A stretch of 64,000 bases of DNA from Yersinia entomophaga (GTDB taxonomy: Bacteria; Pseudomonadota; Gammaproteobacteria; Enterobacterales; Enterobacteriaceae), in NCBI RefSeq assembly GCF_001656035.1, contig NZ_CP010029.1:3842074-3906073 (forward strand). The letters are read 5' to 3'. A program made the position numbers and the translations under genes. The notes below the pieces were generated by a model. It had not been told where the DNA came from. It saw only the letters and a program-made list of their open reading frames with translations, and made no database searches. Positions 1 to 8,837 of this stretch are shown one piece after another (positions within the stretch are counted from its first letter, which is position 1; each line of letters opens with the position of its first letter).

Positions 1-234
1 TCTGGTGATGATGAATAACCACTGCATTAGCATTTATCAGTATTTTATTCGGCAATACCCGGCGCTTTTCTATAAAGGTGTTACCCTTAATACGATAATT
101 ATCAGCGGTAATACGGCACTAACTCGTAGCCACGCATCTTTATAACATTGTAAATTATAGGGTTGTGTTAAAACGCGGCGTTCAAAGCCAGCGTATTGAG
201 GGCAGGGCTGCCAATTTCAATTACAGAGACTGTT

Positions 235-1107
235 ATGCATATCACCTTGCGTCAGCTTGAAGTATTTACTGAGGTATTGAAAAGTGGTTCTACGACCCAG
301 GCTTCGGTGGTTTTGGCATTGTCACAATCTGCTGTTAGCGCTGCGTTAGCTGATTTAGAAGGTCAATTAGGCGTGCAATTGTTCGACCGGGTGGGGAAAC
401 GCCTGGTGATAAACGAGCATGGGCGCCTGCTCTATCCTAAGGCTGTAGCCTTATTAGAGCAGACCAGTGAGATAGAAGAACTCTTCCGACAGGATGTTGG
501 GTCACTCCGCATCGCTGCCAGTAGCACCATTGGCAATTATATGCTGCCCGCTATGTTGGCGCGCTATCGTCATGATTTTCCTGCAACTCCGTTAGAACTG
601 AATATTGGCAACAGCCTGGATGTCATTACCGCCGTGGCTGATTTCCGTAGCGATCTTGGACTGATCGAAGGGCCGTGCCATATGCCTGAATTGGTCACCC
701 AAACCTGGCTCAGTGACGAGCTGGTGGTGTTTGCTTCTCCAGATAATCCATTGTGCCATAAGCCGATTACGTTGGATGAACTGGCTGACGCCGTATGGAT
801 TTTGCGTGAGCGAGGTTCGGGAACGCGTGAGGTGTTGGATCACTTGCTGCTGACCCATTTGCCACACTTCACTTTACTGATGGAATTGGGCAATTCGGAA
901 GCGATAAAGCATGCGGTGCGCTATGGCATGGGCATTAGCTGTCTTTCCCGACGAGTCATCGCCGAGCAGCTCGCGAACGGCAGTTTGGTGGAGATATCAC
1001 TGCCGCTACCGCCGTTGGTGCGGACGCTATATCTGGTTCATCATCGGCAAAAGCATCTGTCCAACGCGCTGCAACGTTTCCTGAGTTACTGTACTGAGAC
1101 AGAGTAA
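235..1107 (+). CDS. yeiE: LysR-family transcriptional regulator YeiE
   Basis: This is a LysR-type regulator of 290 aa. The N-terminal helix-turn-helix covers about residues 10-55 (motif [17 protein letters not shown]), followed by a LysR substrate-binding domain. The C-terminal motif [15 protein letters not shown] closely matches E. coli YeiE (293 aa) as I remember it. The start at 235 ([11 protein letters not shown]) was chosen over an upstream frame extension because it matches the family start and has a purine-rich AGAGA upstream. As in E. coli, yeiE sits directly beside lysP. It is probably cytoplasmic and DNA-binding; I cannot read its effector or targets from the sequence. Confidence 0.88.
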   Translation: MHITLRQLEVFTEVLKSGSTTQASVVLALSQSAVSAALADLEGQLGVQLFDRVGKRLVINEHGRLLYPKAVALLEQTSEIEELFRQDVGSLRIAASSTIGNYMLPAMLARYRHDFPATPLELNIGNSLDVITAVADFRSDLGLIEGPCHMPELVTQTWLSDELVVFASPDNPLCHKPITLDELADAVWILRERGSGTREVLDHLLLTHLPHFTLLMELGNSEAIKHAVRYGMGISCLSRRVIAEQLANGSLVEISLPLPPLVRTLYLVHHRQKHLSNALQRFLSYCTETE

Positions 1108-1309
1108 TCCCGATTTCGGGTTATGGATATTCCAGAGGTTCCCCCGTGATTGTGTTGATATTTTAGACAAAACCGCCTTTTTCATTAGGATTTCACTAAT
1201 AATCTGATGGCGATCATGAAGGTATCTTATATCAGCGCATTCAGACTACCCACGCTGGCGGGATTTGTTACAATTCCGCCTCGTTTTTTTCAGGGCAGAT
1301 TAGGTAAGA

Positions 1310-2794
1310 ATGGCTCAGACAGATAATAAAATCCCCGTGCAGCATGGCGCGCAGAGATTACGCCGCGAGCTGAAATCGCGGCATTTAGCCATGATCGCTA
1401 TCGGTGGCTCTATTGGTACCGGCCTGTTTGTCGCCTCGGGCGCTACGGTTTCGCAGGCAGGGCCAGGCGGAGCATTGCTCTCGTACGCACTGATCGGCTT
1501 GATGGTGTATTTCCTGATGACCAGCCTGGGCGAATTAGCTGCCTTTATGCCGGTTTCAGGCTCATTTTCCACCTACGGTTCCAAATATGTAGAAGAAGGT
1601 TTCGGCTTCGCGCTGGGCTGGAACTATTGGTATAACTGGGCGGTCACTATCGCCGTGGATCTGGTTGCGGCGCAGTTAGTCATGAACTATTGGTTCCCGG
1701 AAACTCCCGGATGGATCTGGAGCGCACTGTTCCTGGGGCTGATGTTCCTGCTGAATTACATTTCCGTTAAAGGTTTTGGCGAAGCGGAATATTGGTTCTC
1801 ACTGATTAAAGTCACTACGGTTATCGTGTTCATCATCATCGGCGTACTGATGATTGTGGGCATCATGAAAGGTGGTGAAAGTGCGGGTTGGCACAACTGG
1901 ACGATTGGCGATGCACCGTTTGCCGGTGGCTTCTCTGCGATGATTGGCGTGGCGATGATTGTCGGTTTCTCTTTCCAGGGCACCGAATTGATCGGTATTG
2001 CTGCCGGTGAATCGAAAGATCCGGGTAAAAATATCCCGAGAGCCATTCGCAAAGTGTTCTGGCGTATTCTGCTGTTCTATATTCTGGCAATTCTGATTAT
2101 CAGCCTCATTATTCCTTATACCGATCCGAACCTGTTGCGCAACGATGTCAAAGACATCAGCGTCAGTCCGTTCACTCTGGTATTCCAGAACGCCGGCCTG
2201 CTATCCGCTGCGGCGGTGATGAATGCGGTCATTCTGACGGCGGTATTGTCTGCGGGTAACTCGGGTATGTACGCTTCGACCCGTATGCTGTTCACGTTGG
2301 CCTCGGAAGGTAAAGCGCCGCGTATCTTCGCCAAACTGTCCAAAGGCGGTGTGCCGCGTAACGCGCTGTATGCCACCACGGTGGTCGCTGGTTTGTGCTT
2401 CCTGAGCTCAATGTTCGGTAACCAAACGGTTTATCTGTGGTTACTGAATACTTCAGGTATGACCGGCTTTATCGCTTGGTTGGGGATTGCTATCAGTCAT
2501 TACCGTTTCCGTCGCGGTTATATGAAGCAGGGCCGTGATCTTAACGATTTGCCATACCAGTCCGGGTTTTTCCCGCTGGGGCCAATTTTCGCCTTCGTGC
2601 TGTGCCTGATTATCACTCTGGGCCAGAACTATCAGGCGTTCCTGCAAGATCGCATCGACTGGTACGGCGTGACCGCAACCTATATCGGCATTCCACTGTT
2701 CCTGGTTATCTGGTTTGGCTACAAGCTGACTCGTGGAACCAAAGTAGTAAAATACGATGAAATGGAATTCCCGAAATGGAAAGATGAACATTAA
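1310..2794 (+). CDS. lysP: Lysine-specific permease LysP
   Basis: This inner-membrane, proton-coupled lysine importer belongs to the amino acid-polyamine-organocation (APC) family. Its 494 aa compare with 489 aa for E. coli LysP. About twelve hydrophobic segments are visible. The first contains the conserved glycine motif GGSIGTGLFV (residues 32-41), the unwound helix of the APC substrate site, and a second family motif GFSFQGTELIGIAAGE lies near the middle. The gene follows yeiE by about 200 bp on the same strand and ends in a strong terminator. In E. coli, LysP also tethers the lysine/pH sensor CadC; no cadC is present here. Gene order and sequence make the assignment firm. Confidence 0.93.
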   Translation: MAQTDNKIPVQHGAQRLRRELKSRHLAMIAIGGSIGTGLFVASGATVSQAGPGGALLSYALIGLMVYFLMTSLGELAAFMPVSGSFSTYGSKYVEEGFGFALGWNYWYNWAVTIAVDLVAAQLVMNYWFPETPGWIWSALFLGLMFLLNYISVKGFGEAEYWFSLIKVTTVIVFIIIGVLMIVGIMKGGESAGWHNWTIGDAPFAGGFSAMIGVAMIVGFSFQGTELIGIAAGESKDPGKNIPRAIRKVFWRILLFYILAILIISLIIPYTDPNLLRNDVKDISVSPFTLVFQNAGLLSAAAVMNAVILTAVLSAGNSGMYASTRMLFTLASEGKAPRIFAKLSKGGVPRNALYATTVVAGLCFLSSMFGNQTVYLWLLNTSGMTGFIAWLGIAISHYRFRRGYMKQGRDLNDLPYQSGFFPLGPIFAFVLCLIITLGQNYQAFLQDRIDWYGVTATYIGIPLFLVIWFGYKLTRGTKVVKYDEMEFPKWKDEH

Positions 2795-2847
2795 GGTTTA
2801 TTGTTTGCTTCGCTGAAAGCGTTCGGCAATATAAATTAATGTGATAG

Positions 2848-2876
2848 AAGGGCGATTATTTAATCGCCCTTTTTTA
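2848..2876 (+). terminator. Rho-independent terminator of lysP
   Basis: A perfect 11-bp stem (AAGGGCGATTA / TAATCGCCCTT) is followed by a run of T. It starts about 54 nt after the lysP stop. Confidence 0.85.
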
Positions 2877-3047
2877 ATGGGAATAATTCTCACCTTATTG
2901 TTTTTATGAAATCTTGGGCAAAAATTTTCGTGAAGATTGGTCGGATCTGTTTATTTAAGCTGACGGAAATGAAACGGGTAGGTTAATTTATTTTTATAAA
3001 ATAGGTATTTACAAAAGATTACATTCAATAACCTTTAGCAATCTTAT

Positions 3048-3062
3048 TGATAAGTATTATCG
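3048..3062 (+). promoter_or_regulatory. Fur box upstream of the siderophore operon
   Basis: TGATAAGTATTATCG matches the 7-1-7 Fur consensus TGATAATnATTATCA at 12 of 14 defined positions. It lies about 50 bp upstream of the GTG start of the binding-protein gene, which suits iron repression of this operon by Fur. Confidence 0.7.
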
Positions 3063-3111
3063 TTTGTTTTATTGTTAGCGCCATCTTATAAAGACGACCA
3101 AGGATATCTGC

Positions 3112-4248
3112 GTGAAATCTGTATCACGGAAAATGGCTAAAGGTGTAAGTATCAGTCTTTTGATGGGCAGCACATTAATGGCGGGTTTTAGCGCCTGGGC
3201 TGAAAATATTACTGATATGGCAGGGCGTTCGGTAGAAATTCCGGCCAAAGTCGATCGCATTTTATTAGGTGAAGGACGCTTATTCTACGCAGTCTCTCTG
3301 CTGGAAGGCAAAAAGCCCTTCGACCGAATTGTCGGCTGGCAGGGTGACTTCCGTAAACTGGATACCCAAACCTACGCCGTTTATAAAGCCAAATTCCCGC
3401 AGGTTGATAATATTCCGTTGATAGGCAATACCACTGCCGACAGTATCAGCCCGGAAAAAGTCCTGACGCTGAATCCCGATATCGCTATTTTTGGTTTATC
3501 TGGTCACGGACCGGGTAAAAACAGCGAATTGGTCAACCAGTTAGAGAAAGCCGGTGTGCCGGTGGTGTTCGTTGATTTCCGCACTTCTCCGCTGAAAAAT
3601 ACCCTGCCAAGTATGCGTGTATTGGGGAAAGTGTTGCACCGCGAACAGCAAGCCAATGATTACATCAAATTCTATGAAGATAATGTCCGTAAAGTGACTG
3701 ACATTACCAACACCGTTCCCGCCGAGAAAAAACCAAGCGTGTTCATCGAGCTGCGTGCTGGCGCGATGGAAGAGTGCTGCGGCACTGCCGGTAAAGGTAA
3801 CATGGGTGACTTTATCGATCAGGCCGGCGGTAATAACATCGCTAAAAACCTGCTGCCGGGAGCACTGGGTACGGTAAATCTGGAGAAAGTGCTTTCGGCT
3901 AATCCTGATATCTATATTGCTAGTGGTGGTAAAGCGCCGGACAATAACGCACCGGGCATATCTTTGGGGGCGCAAGTAACCCAAGAACAGGCTCAGGCAA
4001 GTCTGCAAAAGATTCTGGATCGTAAAGGCATCAATACCCTAAGTGCGGTAAAAGAGGGGCGAAGCTACGGTATCTGGCACAATTTCTACAACTCTCCTTA
4101 TAACGTTTTAGCGATTCAGAGTTTTGCTAAATGGTTCTATCCGGAACAATTTGCCGACCTCGATCCAAATAAAACCATGGACAGCCTGTATTCTCAGTTC
4201 CTGGCTATTGAGCCAACCGGGACATATTGGGTTGATTCAAAGAAATAG
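3112..4248 (+). CDS. yiuA: Periplasmic iron-siderophore binding protein (YiuA-type)
   Basis: This is the substrate-binding protein of an iron-siderophore ABC transporter, 378 aa. It begins with a signal peptide (basic start, hydrophobic core, likely cleavage after FSAWA near residue 30). The start of the mature protein (ITDMAGRSVEIPAKVDRILL) is the typical opening of class III (BtuF/FepB-like) binding proteins. The GTG start at 3112 has AGGA 7 nt upstream. Genes for a permease, an ATPase and a TonB receptor follow in order, matching the Yersinia Yiu system (yiuABC, yiuR) as I remember it. A Fur box precedes it. The family role is clear; the exact symbol is an inference from gene set and genus. 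Confidence 0.75.
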   Translation: MKSVSRKMAKGVSISLLMGSTLMAGFSAWAENITDMAGRSVEIPAKVDRILLGEGRLFYAVSLLEGKKPFDRIVGWQGDFRKLDTQTYAVYKAKFPQVDNIPLIGNTTADSISPEKVLTLNPDIAIFGLSGHGPGKNSELVNQLEKAGVPVVFVDFRTSPLKNTLPSMRVLGKVLHREQQANDYIKFYEDNVRKVTDITNTVPAEKKPSVFIELRAGAMEECCGTAGKGNMGDFIDQAGGNNIAKNLLPGALGTVNLEKVLSANPDIYIASGGKAPDNNAPGISLGAQVTQEQAQASLQKILDRKGINTLSAVKEGRSYGIWHNFYNSPYNVLAIQSFAKWFYPEQFADLDPNKTMDSLYSQFLAIEPTGTYWVDSKK

Positions 4249-4270
4249 TCTGTAACAGGTAACTGAAACA

Positions 4271-5353
4271 ATGAGTGTAACTGCGGAACCCTTACCAAAA
4301 GTGAAAAGTCAGACTGATACCGGCGTCATGGGGCGCTATCAAAACATAGTGCGCCATCGATTGTTAATTTTGGCGGTATTGGCTTTGGCAATCCTCGGCT
4401 GCCTGCTGTTGGATTTCACCATGGGACCTTCCGGGTTATCACTCTCCTCCCTGTGGCAGACGCTGGTTGACCCTGCCAGCGCCGATGCGGGCACCCGAGT
4501 TATCGTGTGGGATATTCGTTTGCCTTATGCATTGATGGCGGTAGTGATCGGGCTTTCCCTCGGTTTGGCCGGTGCTGAAATGCAAACCATCCTGAATAAC
4601 CCGCTGGCGAGTCCCTTTACTCTTGGGGTTTCCTCAGCGGCGGCTTTCGGCGCTGCGCTGGCGATAGTCTCCGGCATTGGCATTCCGGGGGTTCCGGATC
4701 AGTGGTTTATCTCGGTTAACGCCTTTATCTTTGCGTTGTTCGCGGCGTTGATGCTGGACGGCATTACGCGTTGGACGCGGGTGGCGACCTCCGGCGTGGT
4801 GTTATTTGGTATCGCGCTGGTATTCACCTTTAACGCATTGGTTTCCATGATGCAGTTCATCGCCAGCGAAGATACGCTGCAAGGGCTGGTATTCTGGACC
4901 ATGGGCAGCCTGGCGCGAGCCTCTTGGACCAAACTGGGCATTATGCTCGGCATTTTTGCTCTGATGTTGCCTCTTTCCATGATGAGTTCATGGAAACTGA
5001 CCGCGCTGCGTTTGGGCGAAGATCGCGCCATTAGCTTTGGTATTGATGTGCGTCGCCTGCGTTTAGGCACTTTGTTGCGCATCAGTATGTTATCGGCTCT
5101 GGCGGTGGCATTCGTCGGCCCGATAGGCTTTATCGGTCTGGTTGCACCGCACATTGCCCGTATGATTTTCGGTGAAGATCACCGCTTTTATCTGCCAGCC
5201 AGCGCCCTGATTGGCGCATTGGTATTGTCTATGGCTTCCGTCGCATCGAAAAACCTGATTCCGGGCGTTATTATTCCCGTCGGCATCGTTACATCGCTGG
5301 TGGGCGTGCCGTTCTTCCTGAGTATTATTTTGCGCCATCGGGGGAATGTATGA
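4271..5353 (+). CDS. yiuB: Iron-siderophore ABC transporter permease (FecCD family, YiuB-type)
   Basis: This 360-aa inner-membrane permease belongs to the FecCD/BtuC family, which forms a homodimeric channel with about ten membrane helices per subunit. Visible family motifs are LGLAGAEMQTILNNPLASPFTLGVSSAA in the first half (start and end quoted loosely; see residues about 96-123) and GPIGFIGLVAPHIARM near residue 285. The second is the loop that couples to the ATPase. The gene lies 22 nt after the binding-protein gene and overlaps the ATPase gene by 4 nt (ATGA), so the three are almost certainly co-transcribed and translationally coupled. One permease gene instead of two is normal when the transporter is homodimeric. 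Confidence 0.82.
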   Translation: MSVTAEPLPKVKSQTDTGVMGRYQNIVRHRLLILAVLALAILGCLLLDFTMGPSGLSLSSLWQTLVDPASADAGTRVIVWDIRLPYALMAVVIGLSLGLAGAEMQTILNNPLASPFTLGVSSAAAFGAALAIVSGIGIPGVPDQWFISVNAFIFALFAALMLDGITRWTRVATSGVVLFGIALVFTFNALVSMMQFIASEDTLQGLVFWTMGSLARASWTKLGIMLGIFALMLPLSMMSSWKLTALRLGEDRAISFGIDVRRLRLGTLLRISMLSALAVAFVGPIGFIGLVAPHIARMIFGEDHRFYLPASALIGALVLSMASVASKNLIPGVIIPVGIVTSLVGVPFFLSIILRHRGNV

Positions 5354-6138
5354 ATTCAGGTTTACGTATTGAGCATTTTAATGCCGGCTATCCAAAACGT
5401 CCGGTTATTCAGAATCTGAGCGTACCTTTGCTGCCGCGTGGCAAGATCACCGTGTTGCTGGGGCCAAACGGCAGCGGGAAGTCCACGTTATTGCGTTCTT
5501 TAGCCGGTTTGAACCGAGCGGAAGGGCAGCTATGGCTGGATGGTAAAGATTTGATGCAAATGCCTTTTGCGCAACGAGCCGAACAAGTGGTGTATTTGCC
5601 GCAGTCGTTACCGGCCGGCGTGCATTTGCACGTATTGGAATCGATTATTGTCGCGCAGCGGGCGTCCGGTGGCCGTAGTCATGCCAGCAGCGAAGCGGAA
5701 GTCATGGCGTTGCTGGAGCAACTGGGTATTTCCCATCTGGCTTTAAGTTATCTGGATCAACTTTCCGGCGGTCAGAAGCAGTTAGTGGGTTTGGCTCAGT
5801 CGTTGATCCGCCAGCCATCGCTGTTATTGCTGGATGAACCGCTGAGCGCCTTGGATCTTAACTACCAATTCCACGTTATGGACCTGGTGCGGCAGGAAAC
5901 CCAAAAGCGCAACATTATTACCGTTGTGGTGGTGCACGATATCAATATCGCTTTGCGTCACGGTGACCACGTTTTGATGTTGCAAAACGGTAATCTGATT
6001 GCCGATGGCGTACCGGAAGACGTGATTACTCCAGCTAGTCTGGCGAAGGTGTATGGCGTTAAAGGGCGAATTGAACGCTGTTCCCAAGGCACACCTCAAG
6101 TATTAATTGATGGATTAGTCACCGAACCGACAATTTAA
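5350..6138 (+). CDS. yiuC: Iron-siderophore ABC transporter ATPase (YiuC-type)
   Basis: This cytoplasmic ATPase of 262 aa powers siderophore import. Walker A is GPNGSGKST (residues 38-46), the Q-loop is VVYLPQSLP, the ABC signature is LSGGQKQ (138-144), Walker B is LLLLDEP (about 158-164), and the switch histidine lies in VVHDIN. All catalytic motifs are intact. The ATG start overlaps the permease stop by 4 nt. A 12-bp hairpin follows before the receptor gene, so receptor expression may be partly uncoupled from this operon. Confidence 0.85.
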   Translation: MNSGLRIEHFNAGYPKRPVIQNLSVPLLPRGKITVLLGPNGSGKSTLLRSLAGLNRAEGQLWLDGKDLMQMPFAQRAEQVVYLPQSLPAGVHLHVLESIIVAQRASGGRSHASSEAEVMALLEQLGISHLALSYLDQLSGGQKQLVGLAQSLIRQPSLLLLDEPLSALDLNYQFHVMDLVRQETQKRNIITVVVVHDINIALRHGDHVLMLQNGNLIADGVPEDVITPASLAKVYGVKGRIERCSQGTPQVLIDGLVTEPTI

Positions 6139-6149
6139 TTATATATTCT

Positions 6150-6188
6150 CACCGCCTTATTAAATTATTTCACATAAATAAGGCGGTG
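6150..6188 (+). repeat. Inverted repeat between the ATPase and receptor genes
   Basis: A perfect 12-bp stem (CACCGCCTTATT / AATAAGGCGGTG) with a 15-nt loop lies 11 nt after the ATPase stop. No T-run follows, so it could be a weak terminator, an mRNA 3' stabiliser, or both. Confidence 0.55.
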
Positions 6189-6329
6189 ATATTAAGCCGT
6201 GCCCCGAAGTTATTATAAAAATAAAATTCAAGTGGAAATTCCGGAAGCAGTATTTCTGTTTCAATGAGCAATGACTCTAAATATATAAAAATAATATTTA
6301 TACATTTCAATACCTCATGGAGAATGGTA

Positions 6330-8327
6330 ATGGCAGTCTTTAGCAAAACGAAAACAGCGGTATTGATTACTGCTGCGATATTATCTGCCCAATCGCAGGC
6401 AGATAATAAAAATACCGCATCGACAGATACTCTGGTTGTTACCGCAACCGGTTTCCAGCAGCGTATTCAGGATTCGGCCGCGTCTATCTCTGTAGTCACG
6501 CGTCAACAGATTGAGAATAAAGCCTATCGTGATGTGACCGATGCGTTGAAAGACGTTCCTGGCGTAGTTGTCACCGGCGGCGGCAGTAAAACTGATATCA
6601 GCATTCGTGGTATGGCGGCGAAATATACTCTGATTCTGGTGAACGGTAAACGGGTGGATACTCGCAGTACGCGCCCGAACAGCGATGGCTCCGGTATTGA
6701 GCAGGGCTGGTTACCACCGTTATCTGCCATTGAGCGCATTGAAGTGGTGCGCGGGCCGATGTCTTCCCTGTATGGCTCCGATGCCATGGGCGGGGTTATC
6801 AACATTATTACCCGTAAAGTTGGCAAAGAGTGGTCCGGTTCCCTGCGTGCGGATGCCACCTTGCAGGAAGATTCTAAATCCGGCGATATGTTCCAGACTA
6901 ACGCCTATGCCTCCGGCCCGTTAATCGACGGTTTATTAGGATTAAAAGTCAGCGGTCTGCTTTCACATCGCAGCGAAGATAAAATCATTGACGGTTATAA
7001 TGAACAGAGAATGCGTAATGGTGCTGCGACATTTAGTTTAACACCGGATGATAAAAACGAATTTGATTTTGAATTGGGTCATTATGTTCAAGATAGAAAT
7101 GTGACGCCGGGTTATTCTGTCAAGAAAACAGATAAAAATAACGACGTTCAGTATGACCGAAATAACTATTCTATTACACATAATGGTTATTATGATTTCG
7201 GTAATTCAACCAGCTATGTTCAACGTGATGAAACGCGTAATCCATCGCGGAAAATGAAAAGCGTCGATAATGTCTTTAATACCCAAACGTCTTTCCTGCT
7301 AGATAATCACACATTAATTCTGGGCGGCCAATATCGCTTTGAAGAATTGTATGATGACAATAATCAGCTCAGCACGGCTAAAGATCTCAAGAAATTAAGC
7401 CGCTGGAGTTGGGCGCTGTTTGTCGAAGACGAATGGCAAATGACCAACGATTTCGCTCTGACCGGCGGTATTCGTATGGATCAGGATCAGAACTACGGGA
7501 CTCACTGGACGCCGCGCTTGTATGGTGTATGGCATCTGGCTGAGGAATGGACGCTGAAAGGCGGCGTTTCTGCTGGTTATCGCTCACCTGATTTGCGTCA
7601 GGCAACGGATAATTGGGGACAATTAACGGGCGGTGGTAATGGTGCTCCGGCAATAATCATGGGGAACTCCAGCCTAAAACCGGAAAAAAGCGTGAGTGAA
7701 GAGATTGGCGTCCTTTGGGATAACCAGGATGATCTCAATGCCGGTATTACCGTCTTTAATACCCATTTCCGCGATAAAATAACGGAAAGTAGACAGTGTA
7801 CTGATGTTGATGCAAGTGGCGAACCGAGTGGTGCGGCTTCTGGCCAGTGTAGGGTCAATGGTGAAAACTTCCAGTATATCAATGAGCGTCTTAACGTTGA
7901 TGAAGCGACCATGCGCGGCGTTGAGGCGACATTCAATTGGGATATCAGCAAGGATTGGACTTTAGGTTCTAGCTATACATTTACTCAATCTAAGCAAAAA
8001 AGCGGCAAATTCTCTGGTCAACCGTTAAACCAAATGCCTAAACATATGGTAAACGCTACGCTGGACTGGAAAACGAGCGAAGACCTAGCGACCTGGATTC
8101 GGGCTAATTACCGTAGTAAAACCTCTGAATATCTGGATCGTACCAACCTGAAAGGCCGCACGCCGTCTTATACCTTTGTAGACCTAGGTGCTAACTATAA
8201 GCTCACTAAAGAACTCCGTTTAATGGGCGGTGTATACAACGTATTGGATAAGCGCGTTGATACCACGGTTAGCGACAAAGTGCTGGACGGTCGTCGTTAT
8301 ATGGTTGGTGTTAATTACGATTTCTGA
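6330..8327 (+). CDS. yiuR: TonB-dependent siderophore receptor (YiuR-type)
   Basis: This outer-membrane beta-barrel receptor takes up an iron-siderophore using TonB energy; 665 aa. It has a signal peptide (MAVFSKTKTAVLITAAI, cleavage near QSQA), a TonB box DTLVVTATG just after cleavage, and a plug domain with SIRGMAAKYTLILVNGKRV and VVRGPMSSLYGSDAMGGVIN. A 22-strand barrel follows, ending in an aromatic residue (VGVNYDF). The start at 6330 was chosen because GGAGA lies 6-7 nt upstream; the reading frame is open further upstream without a convincing ribosome site. The plug is of the FepA/colicin-receptor type. The substrate cannot be read from the sequence. Confidence 0.82.
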   Translation: MAVFSKTKTAVLITAAILSAQSQADNKNTASTDTLVVTATGFQQRIQDSAASISVVTRQQIENKAYRDVTDALKDVPGVVVTGGGSKTDISIRGMAAKYTLILVNGKRVDTRSTRPNSDGSGIEQGWLPPLSAIERIEVVRGPMSSLYGSDAMGGVINIITRKVGKEWSGSLRADATLQEDSKSGDMFQTNAYASGPLIDGLLGLKVSGLLSHRSEDKIIDGYNEQRMRNGAATFSLTPDDKNEFDFELGHYVQDRNVTPGYSVKKTDKNNDVQYDRNNYSITHNGYYDFGNSTSYVQRDETRNPSRKMKSVDNVFNTQTSFLLDNHTLILGGQYRFEELYDDNNQLSTAKDLKKLSRWSWALFVEDEWQMTNDFALTGGIRMDQDQNYGTHWTPRLYGVWHLAEEWTLKGGVSAGYRSPDLRQATDNWGQLTGGGNGAPAIIMGNSSLKPEKSVSEEIGVLWDNQDDLNAGITVFNTHFRDKITESRQCTDVDASGEPSGAASGQCRVNGENFQYINERLNVDEATMRGVEATFNWDISKDWTLGSSYTFTQSKQKSGKFSGQPLNQMPKHMVNATLDWKTSEDLATWIRANYRSKTSEYLDRTNLKGRTPSYTFVDLGANYKLTKELRLMGGVYNVLDKRVDTTVSDKVLDGRRYMVGVNYDF

Positions 8328-8353
8328 TTTTTTCTTAATTAAAGCGATTGATG

Positions 8354-8378
8354 AAGCCACTGAAAAGTGGCTTTTTTT
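8354..8378 (+). terminator. Terminator of the receptor gene
   Basis: The stem AAGCCACT / AGTGGCTT has a GAAA tetraloop and is followed by a T-run, 26 nt after the receptor stop. Confidence 0.88.
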
Positions 8379-8460
8379 ATTCAATCTTGTCGTGGGGGAG
8401 CAGGTTGATGAATTTCTCGATTTTGCTTCCTTCGTGCTTTTTATGGTTTTCAAAATATGA

Positions 8461-8509
8461 ACTTTGAACTTTGAACTTTGAACTTTGAACTTTGAACTTT
8501 GAACTTTGA
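8461..8509 (+). repeat. Heptanucleotide tandem repeat, 7 x ACTTTGA
   Basis: Seven perfect copies of ACTTTGA lie in the non-coding space between two convergent transcription units. This is a likely slippage-prone, VNTR-type locus. Confidence 0.9.
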
Positions 8510-8837
8510 AATCGGATCAGGTTTCAGTTGATATTTGCTTTGTGAATATTTCACTTCTACAGCCTCAACCAAGTCAAAGCGCGCAGGCGCGAGTCTTAAC
8601 CATCCGCGCCTCCGCACAAAGCCGCTTGCTTTACAGGACACCTCGTTCATCACACCGGCTGACGGGCGCCTCCCTGCTAATGGCGTCTCGCTCCGCCGTC
8701 CACGGCGGGTTGCCCTATCCTCTGTTCTTCATTCAGCAGGCTGCGATGTGCTCTTATCTTAAAGGCCGAATTAAAAACACAGAAAACCGAACTATAAAGC
8801 TTTCAAAACATGATCCTGCCTGAATTATCGAAAACCC
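8510..8837. other. GC-richer non-coding block, possible dispersed repeat
   Basis: No convincing gene lies here. Positions about 8575-8765 are clearly GC-richer than the flanking DNA. Short open frames exist on both strands, but none has a ribosome site and a plausible protein. The block looks like a degenerate dispersed element; this is an impression, not a match. Confidence 0.3.

Noticed and set aside
1099..1125. Small inverted repeat CCCGA / TCGGG after yeiE as a terminator
   Set aside because: Very short stem with a 2-nt loop and no T-run.
8450..8653. Open frame on the minus strand encoding a repetitive SKFKVQS peptide
   Set aside because: It is only the translation of the ACTTTGA tandem repeat.
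8506..8823. Overlapping open frames of 105 and 75 codons on the plus strand
   Set aside because: No ribosome site, and they overlap in two frames inside the GC-rich block, a sign of composition rather than coding.
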